Source of the DNA: Acidimicrobiaceae bacterium
GTDB taxonomy: Bacteria > Actinomycetota > Acidimicrobiia > Acidimicrobiales > Aldehydirespiratoraceae
Direction of reading: 5' to 3'
DNA length: 40,949 bases
Assembly: GCA_009843915.1 (NCBI GenBank)
Contig: VYCM01000108.1
Span: 1-40,949, forward strand
The translations under genes and the position numbers were made by a program. The notes under the pieces are model-generated. The model searched no databases. It saw only the letters and a program-made list of their open reading frames with translations, and was not told the origin of the DNA. Position 1 is the stretch's first letter. Each line of letters begins with the position of its first letter. This document shows positions 22,415-30,813 of this stretch, in pieces.

Positions 22415-24381
22415 ATGAGGCGGCCGATGCGGCCTCCCTCGAAGATGGCCGCGTCGGTGGTGCGGGGAGCCACGCAGTCGCCGATGCGGTGCAGCTCCGC
22501 GACGCTGCCCTTGAGGCTGCGGTAGAGGCTGTCGTCGGCGACGCCGCCGAAGCAGCTCACCAGCGTGTCGCACTCGAGCGTGAAGGACGTGCCACAGAGC
22601 ATGTCCACACCCTCAACACGGCCCGGCGAGAAGCGGGTCAGGGCGCTCATCGCTCGCATGGAGGCCACGCCCTTCGAGACGATCCGCGATACGACCGTGT
22701 GCACGGTCTGAGCCTCGGCCTTAGCGCCCGGCGACGCCGCGGGCACCACCAAGTCGACGCGGTGGCCGCGGTCCAGCAGCGTGTCGGCCGCGGTCAAGCC
22801 CTGCAAGTAGTTGTCCCCGGCATACACAACGACCCGTTGCCCCGGCTCCACCTCGGAGCTGAGAACTGAGCGCACATCGACAGAGGCCTCGACGCCTTCA
22901 AGCGCCGGCAGGTGCTCGAACGGCAGGGTGCGGGCCACCGATCCCGTGGCGACCACCACCGCGTCGGGACGCTGCGCCTGCACATCGGCCGCCGACACCG
23001 CGGCGCCGAGGCGCAGGTCCACTCCGAGCGCGTCGAGGCGATTGGAGTAGTAGCGGTGAACGTCGCCCCACTCGCCCCGGCCGCTGCCGCGTTCGATGAC
23101 GCGGATCTGCCCGCCGATCACCTCGGCCCGGTCGAGCAGCGTCACCCGATGGCCGCGTTCGGCCAGCACCCGAGCCGCCTCGCAACCGGCCGGACCCGCG
23201 CCGATCACCATCACCGCCTTGGGCGCCGGCGCAGGCTGCAGGCGCGCCCAGAACGGATCGAACTCGCGCCCGGAGACCGGGTTCTGGATGCAGCTGATCG
23301 GCAGGTGGTGCTCAAGGTTGCCGATGCAGCGCTGGTTGCAGCCGATGCACCAGCGGATCTCGTCGATGCGGTTGGCGCGGGCCTTGCGGGGCATGTCGGG
23401 GTCACAGATCGTGGCCCGTGTCATCGCCACAAGGTCGGCTCGGCCCTCGGCGACGATGCTCTCGGCCATGGCGGGATCCTTGATCCGCCCAGCCACCAGG
23501 ACCGGCACCTGCACCGCCCCTTTGACGCTCTCGGCGAGATGCACGTCGCATCCCGGCTCGACGTACAGCGTCGGGTCCAGCACTCCCTCGCTGGCGTAGG
23601 TGCCGCTGACCACGCTCAGATAGTCGACCAACCCGGACGCCTCGAACGCGGCAGCCACCAGCGGAGCGTCGGCGGCCGCAAGGCCGCCTTCCAGGCGTTC
23701 GTCGGCAACCATCCGGACGCCGAGAGCCATACCGGGGCCGATCACCTCCCGCACCCGGGCGACCACCTCCAGCGGATAGCGCATCCGAGCCTTGAGATCG
23801 CCCCCGTAGCGGTCGTCGCGGCGGTTGGTGATGGGCGTGATGAACGACGACAGCAGGTAGCCGTAGGCGGCGTGCACCTCGATGCCGTCGAAGCCCGCCT
23901 GCGCGCAGATCGCGGCGGCCTCGGCGAACGACTCGGCGACCTCGGCGAGGTCCTCGGGCTCCATCTCCTTGGGCGTCTCGGCGATGGCCGGACAGGCGAT
24001 GGCCGAGGGCGCCAGCAGCGGCTCCATGTCCTCGCCGCTGTCCCAGTACTGGCGCCCGCCGTGGGCGAGCTGGGCGAAGATCGTCGTGCCGTGGGCCTTG
24101 ACGGCGGATGTGCCGGCCCGGAACATGTCGGACTGACCGGGCGCGAAGGCCCAGTCCGAGCGCGGCCAGCAGATCGATTCGGGGTTGCGGGGATGCACCC
24201 GGATGGCACCGGCGATGATCAGCCCTGCGCCTCCGGCGGCGCGAGCCTGCAGGTACTTGATCGTGCGGTCGCTCCACAGCCCGTTGATGTCGAAGTTGTT
24301 GTGATGGGCGCTGACCGCGACGCGGTTGGCGACCTCGACGGGACCGATCCTGATCGGGCTGAAGAGATGCGGGTACGCCAT
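22411..24381 (-). CDS. FMN/FAD iron-sulfur oxidoreductase of the 2,4-dienoyl-CoA reductase / trimethylamine dehydrogenase type (656 aa)
   Basis: An old-yellow-enzyme-like TIM barrel (1-340) carries FMN, with the GIEVHAAYGYLLSSF and RRDDRYGG motifs. A [4Fe-4S] site follows: C345, C348, C352 and C364 (CIGCNQRC then ISCIQNP). The C-terminal half is an FAD/NAD(P) domain opening with GAGPAGCEAARVL (394-). Length and order match 2,4-dienoyl-CoA reductase, trimethylamine and dimethylamine dehydrogenases. In the barrel the usual HAAHGYL reads HAAYGYL, with Tyr (Y173) in place of the second His, which differs from typical dienoyl-CoA reductases. The gene lies 12 bp behind a zinc dehydrogenase and ends the importer operon. 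Either enoyl reduction or N-demethylation is possible; the context of amidohydrolases makes the amine option worth testing. Confidence 0.9.
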   Translation of the reverse strand: MAYPHLFSPIRIGPVEVANRVAVSAHHNNFDINGLWSDRTIKYLQARAAGGAGLIIAGAIRVHPRNPESICWPRSDWAFAPGQSDMFRAGTSAVKAHGTTIFAQLAHGGRQYWDSGEDMEPLLAPSAIACPAIAETPKEMEPEDLAEVAESFAEAAAICAQAGFDGIEVHAAYGYLLSSFITPITNRRDDRYGGDLKARMRYPLEVVARVREVIGPGMALGVRMVADERLEGGLAAADAPLVAAAFEASGLVDYLSVVSGTYASEGVLDPTLYVEPGCDVHLAESVKGAVQVPVLVAGRIKDPAMAESIVAEGRADLVAMTRATICDPDMPRKARANRIDEIRWCIGCNQRCIGNLEHHLPISCIQNPVSGREFDPFWARLQPAPAPKAVMVIGAGPAGCEAARVLAERGHRVTLLDRAEVIGGQIRVIERGSGRGEWGDVHRYYSNRLDALGVDLRLGAAVSAADVQAQRPDAVVVATGSVARTLPFEHLPALEGVEASVDVRSVLSSEVEPGQRVVVYAGDNYLQGLTAADTLLDRGHRVDLVVPAASPGAKAEAQTVHTVVSRIVSKGVASMRAMSALTRFSPGRVEGVDMLCGTSFTLECDTLVSCFGGVADDSLYRSLKGSVAELHRIGDCVAPRTTDAAIFEGGRIGRLI

Positions 24382-24393
24382 CCGGGCGGGTCC

Positions 24394-25512
24394 TTACTCC
24401 TGGGGGAGCAGGTAGATCTTCCCGCAGTCCTTGGTGAGCGCCACTTCAAGGGCGTCCCCGGCCCGGCTCATGGGGTACGTGTGGGTGACGATGGTGTCGA
24501 TCCAGTCCTGCACTTGGCGATCGCACAGCATTCTCAGCAGCCCGTCGCGGTCGCGGAAGCGCACGTCGTGGCCGCCGGTCCAGTTGATGTGCCGGTCCAT
24601 CATGTCGTTGAGGATGCTCACCGAGTAGCCCTCCGACCCCGTGAAGCCCAACGAGAACAGGGTTCCGTAGCGGCGGAGGCCCGCCATGCAACGGTCCAGG
24701 TAGTACGGCGTTCCCGAGCCCTCGAAGGCCACATCCGCTCCCCGGCGATCACCGGTCACCGCATGGATCTGCTCGAGCCAATCGGAGCTGCCGGGATCGA
24801 CCACCGCCGTCACCCCGAGCCGGCGGCACAGGTCCATGCGGTACGGGTTGCGGCCCAGCACCACCACCCGCGCCCCCCGGTGCAGGGCATTGGCCACTGC
24901 GCCCATCCCGATGAAGCCCACCCCGCCCACCAGCACCACGTCTCCAGCCTTCACGCCGGCCTCTTCGGCGGCGGTGTAGGTGCAGCCCAGCGTGCAGTTG
25001 GCCGCAGCCGCGTAATGGAACGACAAGTCGTCGGGCAGCCGCACGACCATGTGCTCGGGTGCCAAGCGGTAGCGGGCCATGCCGAAACCACCCGAGGCGC
25101 TGCCGTTGACCTTCTCGATGCCCAGCAGGCCCGCGGTCACATCCTGGGGGGCCATGCCGTCGTCGTAGCCCTCGTAGGGGATGCCGAGGCAATGGGTGGG
25201 AGACAGCCCCTGGGTGCACACGAAGCACTCCCGGCAGCTGTTGGCCTGGAACACCACCACCCGGTCGCCGACCTCGAACCGCGATCCCGGTTGGGTCTCG
25301 ACGATGGTCCCGACCCCTTCGTGGCCGAGGTGCTCGGGGCTGTCGTGCCACTCGAACTGGTGGTCGCGATAGATGCGGCCCTCGTTGCAAACCGGCGCCA
25401 CCGCCACCTCCACGATCACGAACCCCGGCACGGCCACCGGATAGGGCTTGGTGGCCAGAGCCGCGGTGCGGGGCTCGGGGATGGTCAGCACGGTGTTGGT
25501 CTTGGTAGTCAC
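24394..25512 (-). CDS. Zinc-dependent alcohol/formaldehyde-type dehydrogenase, MDR superfamily (372 aa)
   Basis: A medium-chain dehydrogenase. Catalytic zinc ligands are C42 and H64-E65 (GHEGVG); a structural-zinc lobe has C93, C96, C99 and C108. The Rossmann fold shows VLVGGVGFIG near 210. Overall form is that of class III-like NAD-dependent alcohol dehydrogenases (about 370 aa). It starts at GTG 25512 with GGAGG about 11 nt upstream, 5 bp behind LivF, so an enzyme is built into the transporter operon. With the flavoprotein downstream it may oxidise an alcohol or formaldehyde released by demethylation; that is inference. Confidence 0.92.
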   Translation of the reverse strand: MTTKTNTVLTIPEPRTAALATKPYPVAVPGFVIVEVAVAPVCNEGRIYRDHQFEWHDSPEHLGHEGVGTIVETQPGSRFEVGDRVVVFQANSCRECFVCTQGLSPTHCLGIPYEGYDDGMAPQDVTAGLLGIEKVNGSASGGFGMARYRLAPEHMVVRLPDDLSFHYAAAANCTLGCTYTAAEEAGVKAGDVVLVGGVGFIGMGAVANALHRGARVVVLGRNPYRMDLCRRLGVTAVVDPGSSDWLEQIHAVTGDRRGADVAFEGSGTPYYLDRCMAGLRRYGTLFSLGFTGSEGYSVSILNDMMDRHINWTGGHDVRFRDRDGLLRMLCDRQVQDWIDTIVTHTYPMSRAGDALEVALTKDCGKIYLLPQE

Positions 25513-25517
25513 GGTTG

Positions 25518-26240
25518 TCAGTCCTCCAGTGATTCGACGCCCAGGTAGCTGGCGTCGAGCAGGGCCCGGTCGGCCAGCAGGTCGGATGCGGCTCCCTGCA
25601 TGACCAGGTCGCCGTGGTTGAGCACATAGCCCCGGTCCGATACCTCCAGCGCCAGGTCCACGTGCTGCTCGACCAGCAGCACACCGGCGCCGGTCTCATC
25701 AGCGATGCGGCGCACTACCGGCATCAACTCCTCGTAGATCACCGGGGCCAGGCCCAGGCTCATCTCGTCGACCATCAGCAGCTTGGGCTCGGCCACGATG
25801 GAGCGGGCCAGCGCCAGCATCTGCTGCTCGCCGCCGCTGAGCAGGCCAGCCCGGCGGCTGATTAGCGGTCCGAGGGCGGGAAAGAAGTCGAGGGCCCGGT
25901 CGATGTCGACACTGCCGCGGGTCTTGGCCAGCTGGAGGTTCTCCCGCACCGTCAACTGGAACAGCAGCCCCCGGTTCTCGGGCACATGGATCACTCCCCA
26001 GCGAGCGACCCGGTGAGCCTGGCGCAGCCTCGGGACGGGCCGGCCCGTGATCGTCACCGAGCCGGCCAGGATCTGACCCATCCCCGACACCGTCATCAGC
26101 GTGGTGGTCTTGCCCGCACCGTTCGGCCCGAGCAGGGCCACCACCTCACCCGCGTCGACGTGAAGGCTCAAGCCCCGCACCACGGCCACACCGTCGTAGC
26201 CGGTGTCGAGGCCCTCGATGGTCAGCAGGCGCTCGCTCAT
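25518..26240 (-). CDS. livF: Liv-type ABC importer ATPase, LivF subfamily (240 aa)
   Basis: One of the two ATPases driving a branched-chain-amino-acid-type importer. Walker A GPNGAGKT at 38-45, signature LSGGEQQ, Walker B LLMVDEMSLGLAP, H-loop in LLVEQHVD. The LGLAP ending after Walker B and the short length (about 235-240 aa) separate LivF from LivG. The Pro after DE is Met here. ATG overlaps the LivG stop by 4 nt. The zinc dehydrogenase follows 5 bp on. The solute is set by the binding proteins, not by this subunit. Confidence 0.95.
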   Translation of the reverse strand: MSERLLTIEGLDTGYDGVAVVRGLSLHVDAGEVVALLGPNGAGKTTTLMTVSGMGQILAGSVTITGRPVPRLRQAHRVARWGVIHVPENRGLLFQLTVRENLQLAKTRGSVDIDRALDFFPALGPLISRRAGLLSGGEQQMLALARSIVAEPKLLMVDEMSLGLAPVIYEELMPVVRRIADETGAGVLLVEQHVDLALEVSDRGYVLNHGDLVMQGAASDLLADRALLDASYLGVESLED

Positions 26241-26998
26241 CGGTCGCCCCCGCTGTGGCCCAGGTAGGCCGCGATCACCTCAGGGTCGTTGCGCATCTCA
26301 TCGGGTGTGCCCGAGGCGGTGAGCTCACCGAACACCAGCATGTGGATGTAGTCGCACACGTTGAGCACCAGGCCCATGTCGTGGTCGACAAGCAGCATGG
26401 TGTAGCCCTGATCGACCAGCTGCCGCAACTGGGCGCCGAACCATTCGGTCTCGGCCTTGTCGAGCCCGGCGGCGGGCTCGTCGAGCAGCAGGATCTTCGA
26501 CGACTCGGCCACCAGGGCCCGGCCGACGCCCACCAGCTTTCGCTGACCCTGGGACAGCTCGCGGGGCTGGCGCTCGGCGATGTCGTTCAGGTTGAGCAGG
26601 TCGAGGACCTCCTCCACCCGCTGCTCACGCTGGCGGGGCCGGAAGTAGTCCAGCAGCGCGCCCCGCAGCCTGAGGCGCCGGCTGGCTACGTCGAGATTGG
26701 AGCGAACGGTGATGTCGTCGAAGAGTTCCAGGGTCTGCCAGGTGCGGGTGAGCCCATCATGTGAGAGTTGGTGGGGCGAGCGTCCGAACACCTCCTCGCC
26801 CTCCAGCAGGACAGACCCTCTCGAGTTGTTGGGCAGGAACCCGGTAATGGCGTCGATGAACGTGGTCTTGCCTGCGCCGTTGGGCCCGATCAGCCCGGTG
26901 AGCCGGCCCTGGCGGCATTCCAACGACACGTCGTTCACGGCCAGCAGGCCGCCGAAGCGCACATTGAGAGACCTGGTGGCGAGCACCGCGTCAGACAT
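26237..26998 (-). CDS. livG: Liv-type ABC importer ATPase, LivG subfamily (253 aa)
   Basis: The second ATPase of the importer. Walker A GPNGAGKT at 38-45, signature LSQGQRK (Gln-Gly in place of Gly-Gly, frequent in LivG), Walker B ILLLDEPAAGLD, H-loop MLLVDHDMGLV. AAGL after Walker B is the LivG sign. ATG overlaps the permease stop by 8 nt and its own stop overlaps LivF by 4 nt, so the three subunits are translationally coupled in the order permease, LivG, LivF. Confidence 0.95.
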   Translation of the reverse strand: MSDAVLATRSLNVRFGGLLAVNDVSLECRQGRLTGLIGPNGAGKTTFIDAITGFLPNNSRGSVLLEGEEVFGRSPHQLSHDGLTRTWQTLELFDDITVRSNLDVASRRLRLRGALLDYFRPRQREQRVEEVLDLLNLNDIAERQPRELSQGQRKLVGVGRALVAESSKILLLDEPAAGLDKAETEWFGAQLRQLVDQGYTMLLVDHDMGLVLNVCDYIHMLVFGELTASGTPDEMRNDPEVIAAYLGHSGGDR

Positions 26999-29159
26999 CG
27001 GCCGTCTCCTGGGGTGCGTCCGGTTCCGCGCCGGAGCGCACGCCCCACAGGCGGCGCAGCCAGGCGCCCAACTGGTGGAATTGCCTGCGCTGGAATCCGT
27101 CGATGCCCTCGTTGTTGTAGACGGCAGTGCCGATGAGGAAGAACCCGGCCACGTAAGCGGTGTAGGGGCCCACGTCGATGAACCACTCGTTGGTGACGAC
27201 GATGCCGATGCCCTCGGAGAACAGCGTCCCCGCGGTTATGGCTCCGCCGACAGTGCTGATGCCGCCGAGGTAGGCGAAGGCCAGGACGGTCAGCGAGGCG
27301 AAGATCCCGAACGTGTCGGTGCCGTACGTGCCCAGATTGAACGCGATGAGCGCACCGCCGAGAGCGGCGAAGAAGCTCGATATGGCGAACGCCGACAGTT
27401 TGATGGCTGCGACGTTCACCCCGGCTGCGGCCGCGGCCCGCTCGTTGGCCCGCACGGCCAGCATCTGCTCGCCCAGGCGCGACCGTCGCAGCCGCATCAC
27501 CGAGACGCAGCACAGCGCGCCCACCACCAGCAGAAAAAGCCCGTACCCGCCGGTGGGGATCTTGCCGTCGCCGAAGATGAAGTCACTATTGGGTCCGAAC
27601 TCGATGCCGAACAGCACTGGCGGATCTGTCGTCTTGACGCCGCGGTCGAGACCGAACCACCCTGGGCGCGAGAAGAAGATCTCACCCATGGCAAGGCCGC
27701 TGGCCAACGTGACGATGGCCAGGCTGGCGCCCCGGGTTCGCAGCGACGGGATGGCCGCGATCAGGCCGAACCCGACACCGGCCGCCACCGCCAGCGGCAA
27801 TGAGATGAACAGCGGCATTCCAGCCTGGGTGCCGAAGGACGCCACTGAGAACGCACCGATCCCGGCCAGTGCCATCTGCATCAGCGAGATCTGGCCCACA
27901 TAGCCGGTCACCACCACCAGCGACAGGGCCAACATCACCCCGATCATCGAATTCTGCATGCCGGCCCGGTACTGGAACGGCGCGAACACGGTCAACCAGA
28001 AAGCCACCGCAATCAGCGCGCCGTAGCCGATCAGGCGGCCCCGGGTGATGCGGGGGGCGTACGCCTCGGGCAGCCGCTCCACGGTCAGGGCACCGCGTGA
28101 CGGCAGCGACTCGCCCCGGGCCACCATGGCCAATGCGATGACTACGAAGGGGAGTGCCCTCCGGATACCGATGTCTGGTATCCAGCCCCACTCCAGCTCC
28201 AAGCGGAACAGCTCCTGGTCGACGACACCGAGCATCAGACCAGCGACCGCGGCGATCACGAACGACGACATCCGCCCGATGAGAGCCGCACCCAGCGAGG
28301 AGATGAGCAGCACGGTGAAGAAGTTCGGGGTCACTCCGGTGATGGGCGACACCAGGATCCCTACCAGACCGGCCAGCACCGAGGCCATCACCCAGCTGAC
28401 ACCGGCCTGGAAGTCGGCGTTGAAGCCCAGCAGCGTCGTGAACCGCTCATTCTCGGCTCCCGCCCGGGTAGCGATCCCGAAGCGGGTGTAGCGGAACAGC
28501 ACCCACAGCGCGGCGGTGATCACGATGACCGTCCCCAGCACCCACAGACGATCCTGACCCACCCGGGCACCCAGGATGTCAACCGGATCGTTGGGGAAGA
28601 TCGGCTCGGTCGCCTTAGCCCGAGCACCGAAACGCAGCACCACTGCAGCCTGAAGGAACAGCATGATGCCCACCGAAGCGATCACCTTGGCCAGCACCGG
28701 GGCGTAGCGCAGGGGGCGGAAGATGGCGAAATGGGCCACCAGCCCGAGAGCTGCCGCGGTGGCCAGTGCGATCGCCAGGGCCGGAAACTTGCCCATCGAG
28801 TCACCCATACTGATGAAGGTCGGGAAGTCGATGATCTCCACGCCGGCAATGCCCTCGATCGGCGCCAGCGGGTTGGGCAGCGGCGGCACCGGATACTGGC
28901 CGGTGCCGACCAGCGAGACGTACACGTAGGTCACGTAGGTGGCGATCGCGCCGTGGCCGAAGTTGATGACTCCCGAGGCCCGGAAGGCCACCACCAGCCC
29001 GATGGCCAGCGCCGCGATGATGGCGCCCGAACCGAGTCCGAACAGCACCGGGTCGAAGAAGATGTCCCTTCGGGCTATCGCCGCCACGATCCAGGCGAGC
29101 GCGAGGGCGCTGACAGCAACAGTTCCGATCCGCTCAGCTGGAGACAGTCTGGCGATCAC
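26991..29159 (-). CDS. Fused LivH-LivM permease of a Liv-type ABC importer (722 aa)
   Basis: Both membrane subunits of a branched-chain-amino-acid-type importer in one polypeptide. The N-terminal half (about 1-350) is LivH-like, with SGVINFGHGAIA and an EAA-like loop containing ATRAGAENERFTTLLG. The C-terminal half (about 385-700) is LivM-like, with GYVGQISLMQMALAGIGAF and the loop AVRANERAAAAAGVN. Each loop is the docking point for one ATPase. Many hydrophobic spans are visible in both halves. Separate LivH and LivM of about 300 and 340 aa are the common form; fused versions are known in actinobacteria. GTG start at 29159 with only a weak G-rich ribosome site. A strong hairpin lies between it and the binding-protein gene upstream. 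Confidence 0.94.
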   Translation of the reverse strand: MIARLSPAERIGTVAVSALALAWIVAAIARRDIFFDPVLFGLGSGAIIAALAIGLVVAFRASGVINFGHGAIATYVTYVYVSLVGTGQYPVPPLPNPLAPIEGIAGVEIIDFPTFISMGDSMGKFPALAIALATAAALGLVAHFAIFRPLRYAPVLAKVIASVGIMLFLQAAVVLRFGARAKATEPIFPNDPVDILGARVGQDRLWVLGTVIVITAALWVLFRYTRFGIATRAGAENERFTTLLGFNADFQAGVSWVMASVLAGLVGILVSPITGVTPNFFTVLLISSLGAALIGRMSSFVIAAVAGLMLGVVDQELFRLELEWGWIPDIGIRRALPFVVIALAMVARGESLPSRGALTVERLPEAYAPRITRGRLIGYGALIAVAFWLTVFAPFQYRAGMQNSMIGVMLALSLVVVTGYVGQISLMQMALAGIGAFSVASFGTQAGMPLFISLPLAVAAGVGFGLIAAIPSLRTRGASLAIVTLASGLAMGEIFFSRPGWFGLDRGVKTTDPPVLFGIEFGPNSDFIFGDGKIPTGGYGLFLLVVGALCCVSVMRLRRSRLGEQMLAVRANERAAAAAGVNVAAIKLSAFAISSFFAALGGALIAFNLGTYGTDTFGIFASLTVLAFAYLGGISTVGGAITAGTLFSEGIGIVVTNEWFIDVGPYTAYVAGFFLIGTAVYNNEGIDGFQRRQFHQLGAWLRRLWGVRSGAEPDAPQETADV

Positions 29160-29174
29160 GAGACCCCCTGTGAG

Positions 29175-29218
29175 GCCGAGCCTAGCCGGGCCCTCAGCGG
29201 GGCCCGGCCGGACTCGGC
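29175..29218 (-). terminator. Strong intercistronic hairpin between binding protein and permease genes
   Basis: GCCGGGCCC (29185-29193) pairs perfectly with GGGCCCGGC (29200-29208) around a 6-nt loop, and an outer stem GCCGAG (29175-29180) / CTCGGC (29213-29218) extends it beyond an internal loop. It lies in the 87 bp gap between the binding-protein stop and the permease start. It could attenuate transcription or shield the upstream mRNA, giving more binding protein than permease, as is usual for such importers. Confidence 0.6.
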
Positions 29219-29246
29219 GTCGATGAGAGCGTGAGTGTCGCGGGCG

Positions 29247-30617
29247 TCAGCCCAGCAGGAAGTTCAGTTCCGCGAAGTCCAGGAACGTGAACCCGTCGGG
29301 GGCAGTCATCTGCCCGTCCGCGATGGTGACCATCAGCGGGGAGGTGTTGCAGGCGCCGGCCCACGGATCGGGACCGGGGCAGCTCACGTCGGGGAAGCCG
29401 GGAATGTCGCTGCTGGAGTAGGTGCTGAGCGCTGCCAGTACAGATTCGTCGGTGGCGTCGGCTGCGCCCCCCGCTATCAGCAGGTCCCTCGCTATGACCG
29501 CTTGGCCCAGCGCCCAGCCGCCGAGGCCCGCAGTCTGAACGTCGGAGCCGCCGTAGGTGTCGATGACGCGGTTGATCTCGTCGATCTCGGCGCCTCCGTC
29601 GACCGTGGGAGCGCTGGACACGATCGGACCCGACCAGCCGTCTATTGCGCCCGACTCGACCAGGTCCTGGCTCAAGCACAGATCGTTGCCGAAGATGTGG
29701 CCGCCATAGCCGACCGTATCCGCGCCGTTGGCGGCCGCCGTGCACTGGGCGCCGTCGGCCAGAACGAACAGCCAGCCGTCGTTGGCGGTGTCGGCCGCGG
29801 AGACCGGCCCGGTCAGGTCCGGCTCGAACCCGAGGTAGATGGTCTCGGTGATCGTGATGCCGTTGCTCTCGCCGATGGCGTACAGGGCCGGTTCGAACGG
29901 TGCGATGGCCGGATCGTCGGCCAGGAACAGTGACATGGTGGAGACGTCGCGCTGATTCTTAGCGAACACGAAGAACACCTGGGCCAGGCCGGGCAGGCCG
30001 GGATCGAAGTTGTAGAGGTCGGGGGTGAGGTAGTCGATGAAGTCGTTGCCCAGTCCGAGGTTCGCCTTACCCGCCCCCGCCAGGATCGTGCCCGAGGCGA
30101 TGCTGTTGGACAGGAAGCCGCCGTTGATGACCACATGGATGTCGTCGGCGTTGACGAACTCGTTGGCGCAGGCGATGTGGGACTCCACCGCGTCGCCGGC
30201 ACCGCAGACTACGAGCTCGATGGGATGCCCGTTCGCGCCGTTCAACTCGGCGTTGAAGTAGTCGACGTAGGCCTGGACCGCTGCGGTCACCTCCGGGAAG
30301 GCCATCAGCTCCTCGACCTGGGCGATCAGTCCGATCTTGACCGGCTCCATCGACTCGTCGGCCATTGCCCCTTCGGAATCGTCCATGGCCTCGTCGGCAT
30401 GGTCGTCGTCGTGGTCGGCATGGTCGTCGTCGTCGTCATCGGCATGGTCGTCGTCGTCGTCCATGGGCTCTTCAGCCGGCGCCTCGGCCGGTGCGGCCGC
30501 GGTGGGCTCCGGCGCGGCGGGTGCAGCGTCATCGTCGTCGTCGCCACAGCTCGCCGCCACTAGGGCTAGGGCGAGCAGGCCTGCCGTGAAGAACCTCAAG
30601 CGGGACTTGGGACTCAT
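29247..30617 (-). CDS. Lipoprotein solute-binding protein of the Liv-type importer (456 aa)
   Basis: The first gene of the importer operon and partner of the downstream LivHM, LivG and LivF. Signal MSPKSRLRFF plus hydrophobic core and AASC, lipid-anchored C24. Residues 25-90 are an acidic linker with an unusual Asp/His-rich run (H58, H66, H69, H73). The type 1 ligand domain starts at VKIG (93). The frame is open upstream to 30815, but ATG 30617 with AAGGAGG 9 nt ahead and a proper signal peptide is clearly right. It is a paralogue of the binding protein at 12307-13746; both keep the ligand-domain cysteines and the SCPGP-x-PW-x-GACN stretch near the C-terminus. Solute unknown: amino acid, amide or urea-like compound. 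Confidence 0.94.
   Translation of the reverse strand: MSPKSRLRFFTAGLLALALVAASCGDDDDDAAPAAPEPTAAAPAEAPAEEPMDDDDDHADDDDDDHADHDDDHADEAMDDSEGAMADESMEPVKIGLIAQVEELMAFPEVTAAVQAYVDYFNAELNGANGHPIELVVCGAGDAVESHIACANEFVNADDIHVVINGGFLSNSIASGTILAGAGKANLGLGNDFIDYLTPDLYNFDPGLPGLAQVFFVFAKNQRDVSTMSLFLADDPAIAPFEPALYAIGESNGITITETIYLGFEPDLTGPVSAADTANDGWLFVLADGAQCTAAANGADTVGYGGHIFGNDLCLSQDLVESGAIDGWSGPIVSSAPTVDGGAEIDEINRVIDTYGGSDVQTAGLGGWALGQAVIARDLLIAGGAADATDESVLAALSTYSSSDIPGFPDVSCPGPDPWAGACNTSPLMVTIADGQMTAPDGFTFLDFAELNFLLG
30378..30467 (-). repeat. Asp/His-rich low-complexity coding repeat
   Basis: Encodes residues 51-80 of the binding protein, with runs of Asp (GAC/GAT) broken by HAD triplets; the DNA is a near-repeat of GTCGTCGTC and GGCATGGTC units. 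Slippage-prone. Confidence 0.8.
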
Positions 30618-30662
30618 CGGTGTGTTCCTCCTTCGCGGCTCGTGCACGCATTCTGTGGAGTC

Positions 30663-30692
30663 TTGATAGCTGAATTGTACATATGTTGGCAA
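30663..30692 (-). promoter_or_regulatory. Candidate promoter of the importer operon
   Basis: On the minus strand TTGCCA (30692-30687), 18 bp spacer, TATCAA (30668-30663). It lies in the 196 bp divergent gap to the Lrp-type regulator, which is visibly richer in A+T than the surrounding genes. The spacer contains the palindrome ACATATGT (30679-30686), a possible operator half. Confidence 0.4.
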
Positions 30693-30733
30693 GTCAGCGC
30701 CCGCAGCAATAGTTCCGCTGTCCAATAGACGAA

Positions 30734-30763
30734 TTGACCACGGATTCTGCGCTGAGCTAGACA
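30734..30763 (+). promoter_or_regulatory. Candidate promoter of the Lrp-type regulator
   Basis: TTGACC (30734-30739), 18 bp spacer, TAGACA (30758-30763), about 50 nt upstream of the ATG at 30814. The -10 box is a poor match, so this is tentative. Confidence 0.3.
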
Positions 30764-30813
30764 GGCTGCTTGCGCTTCTTGGATGAGTCCTCGCAATCGC
30801 CCGGAGACCGGAC

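Noticed and set aside
22912-25548. Very long open frame (878 codons) on the plus strand
   Set aside because: It lies opposite the flavoprotein and zinc dehydrogenase genes, whose motifs are clear. Its composition (His, Arg, Gly, Asp rich without family motifs) is that of the complement of GC-biased codons.
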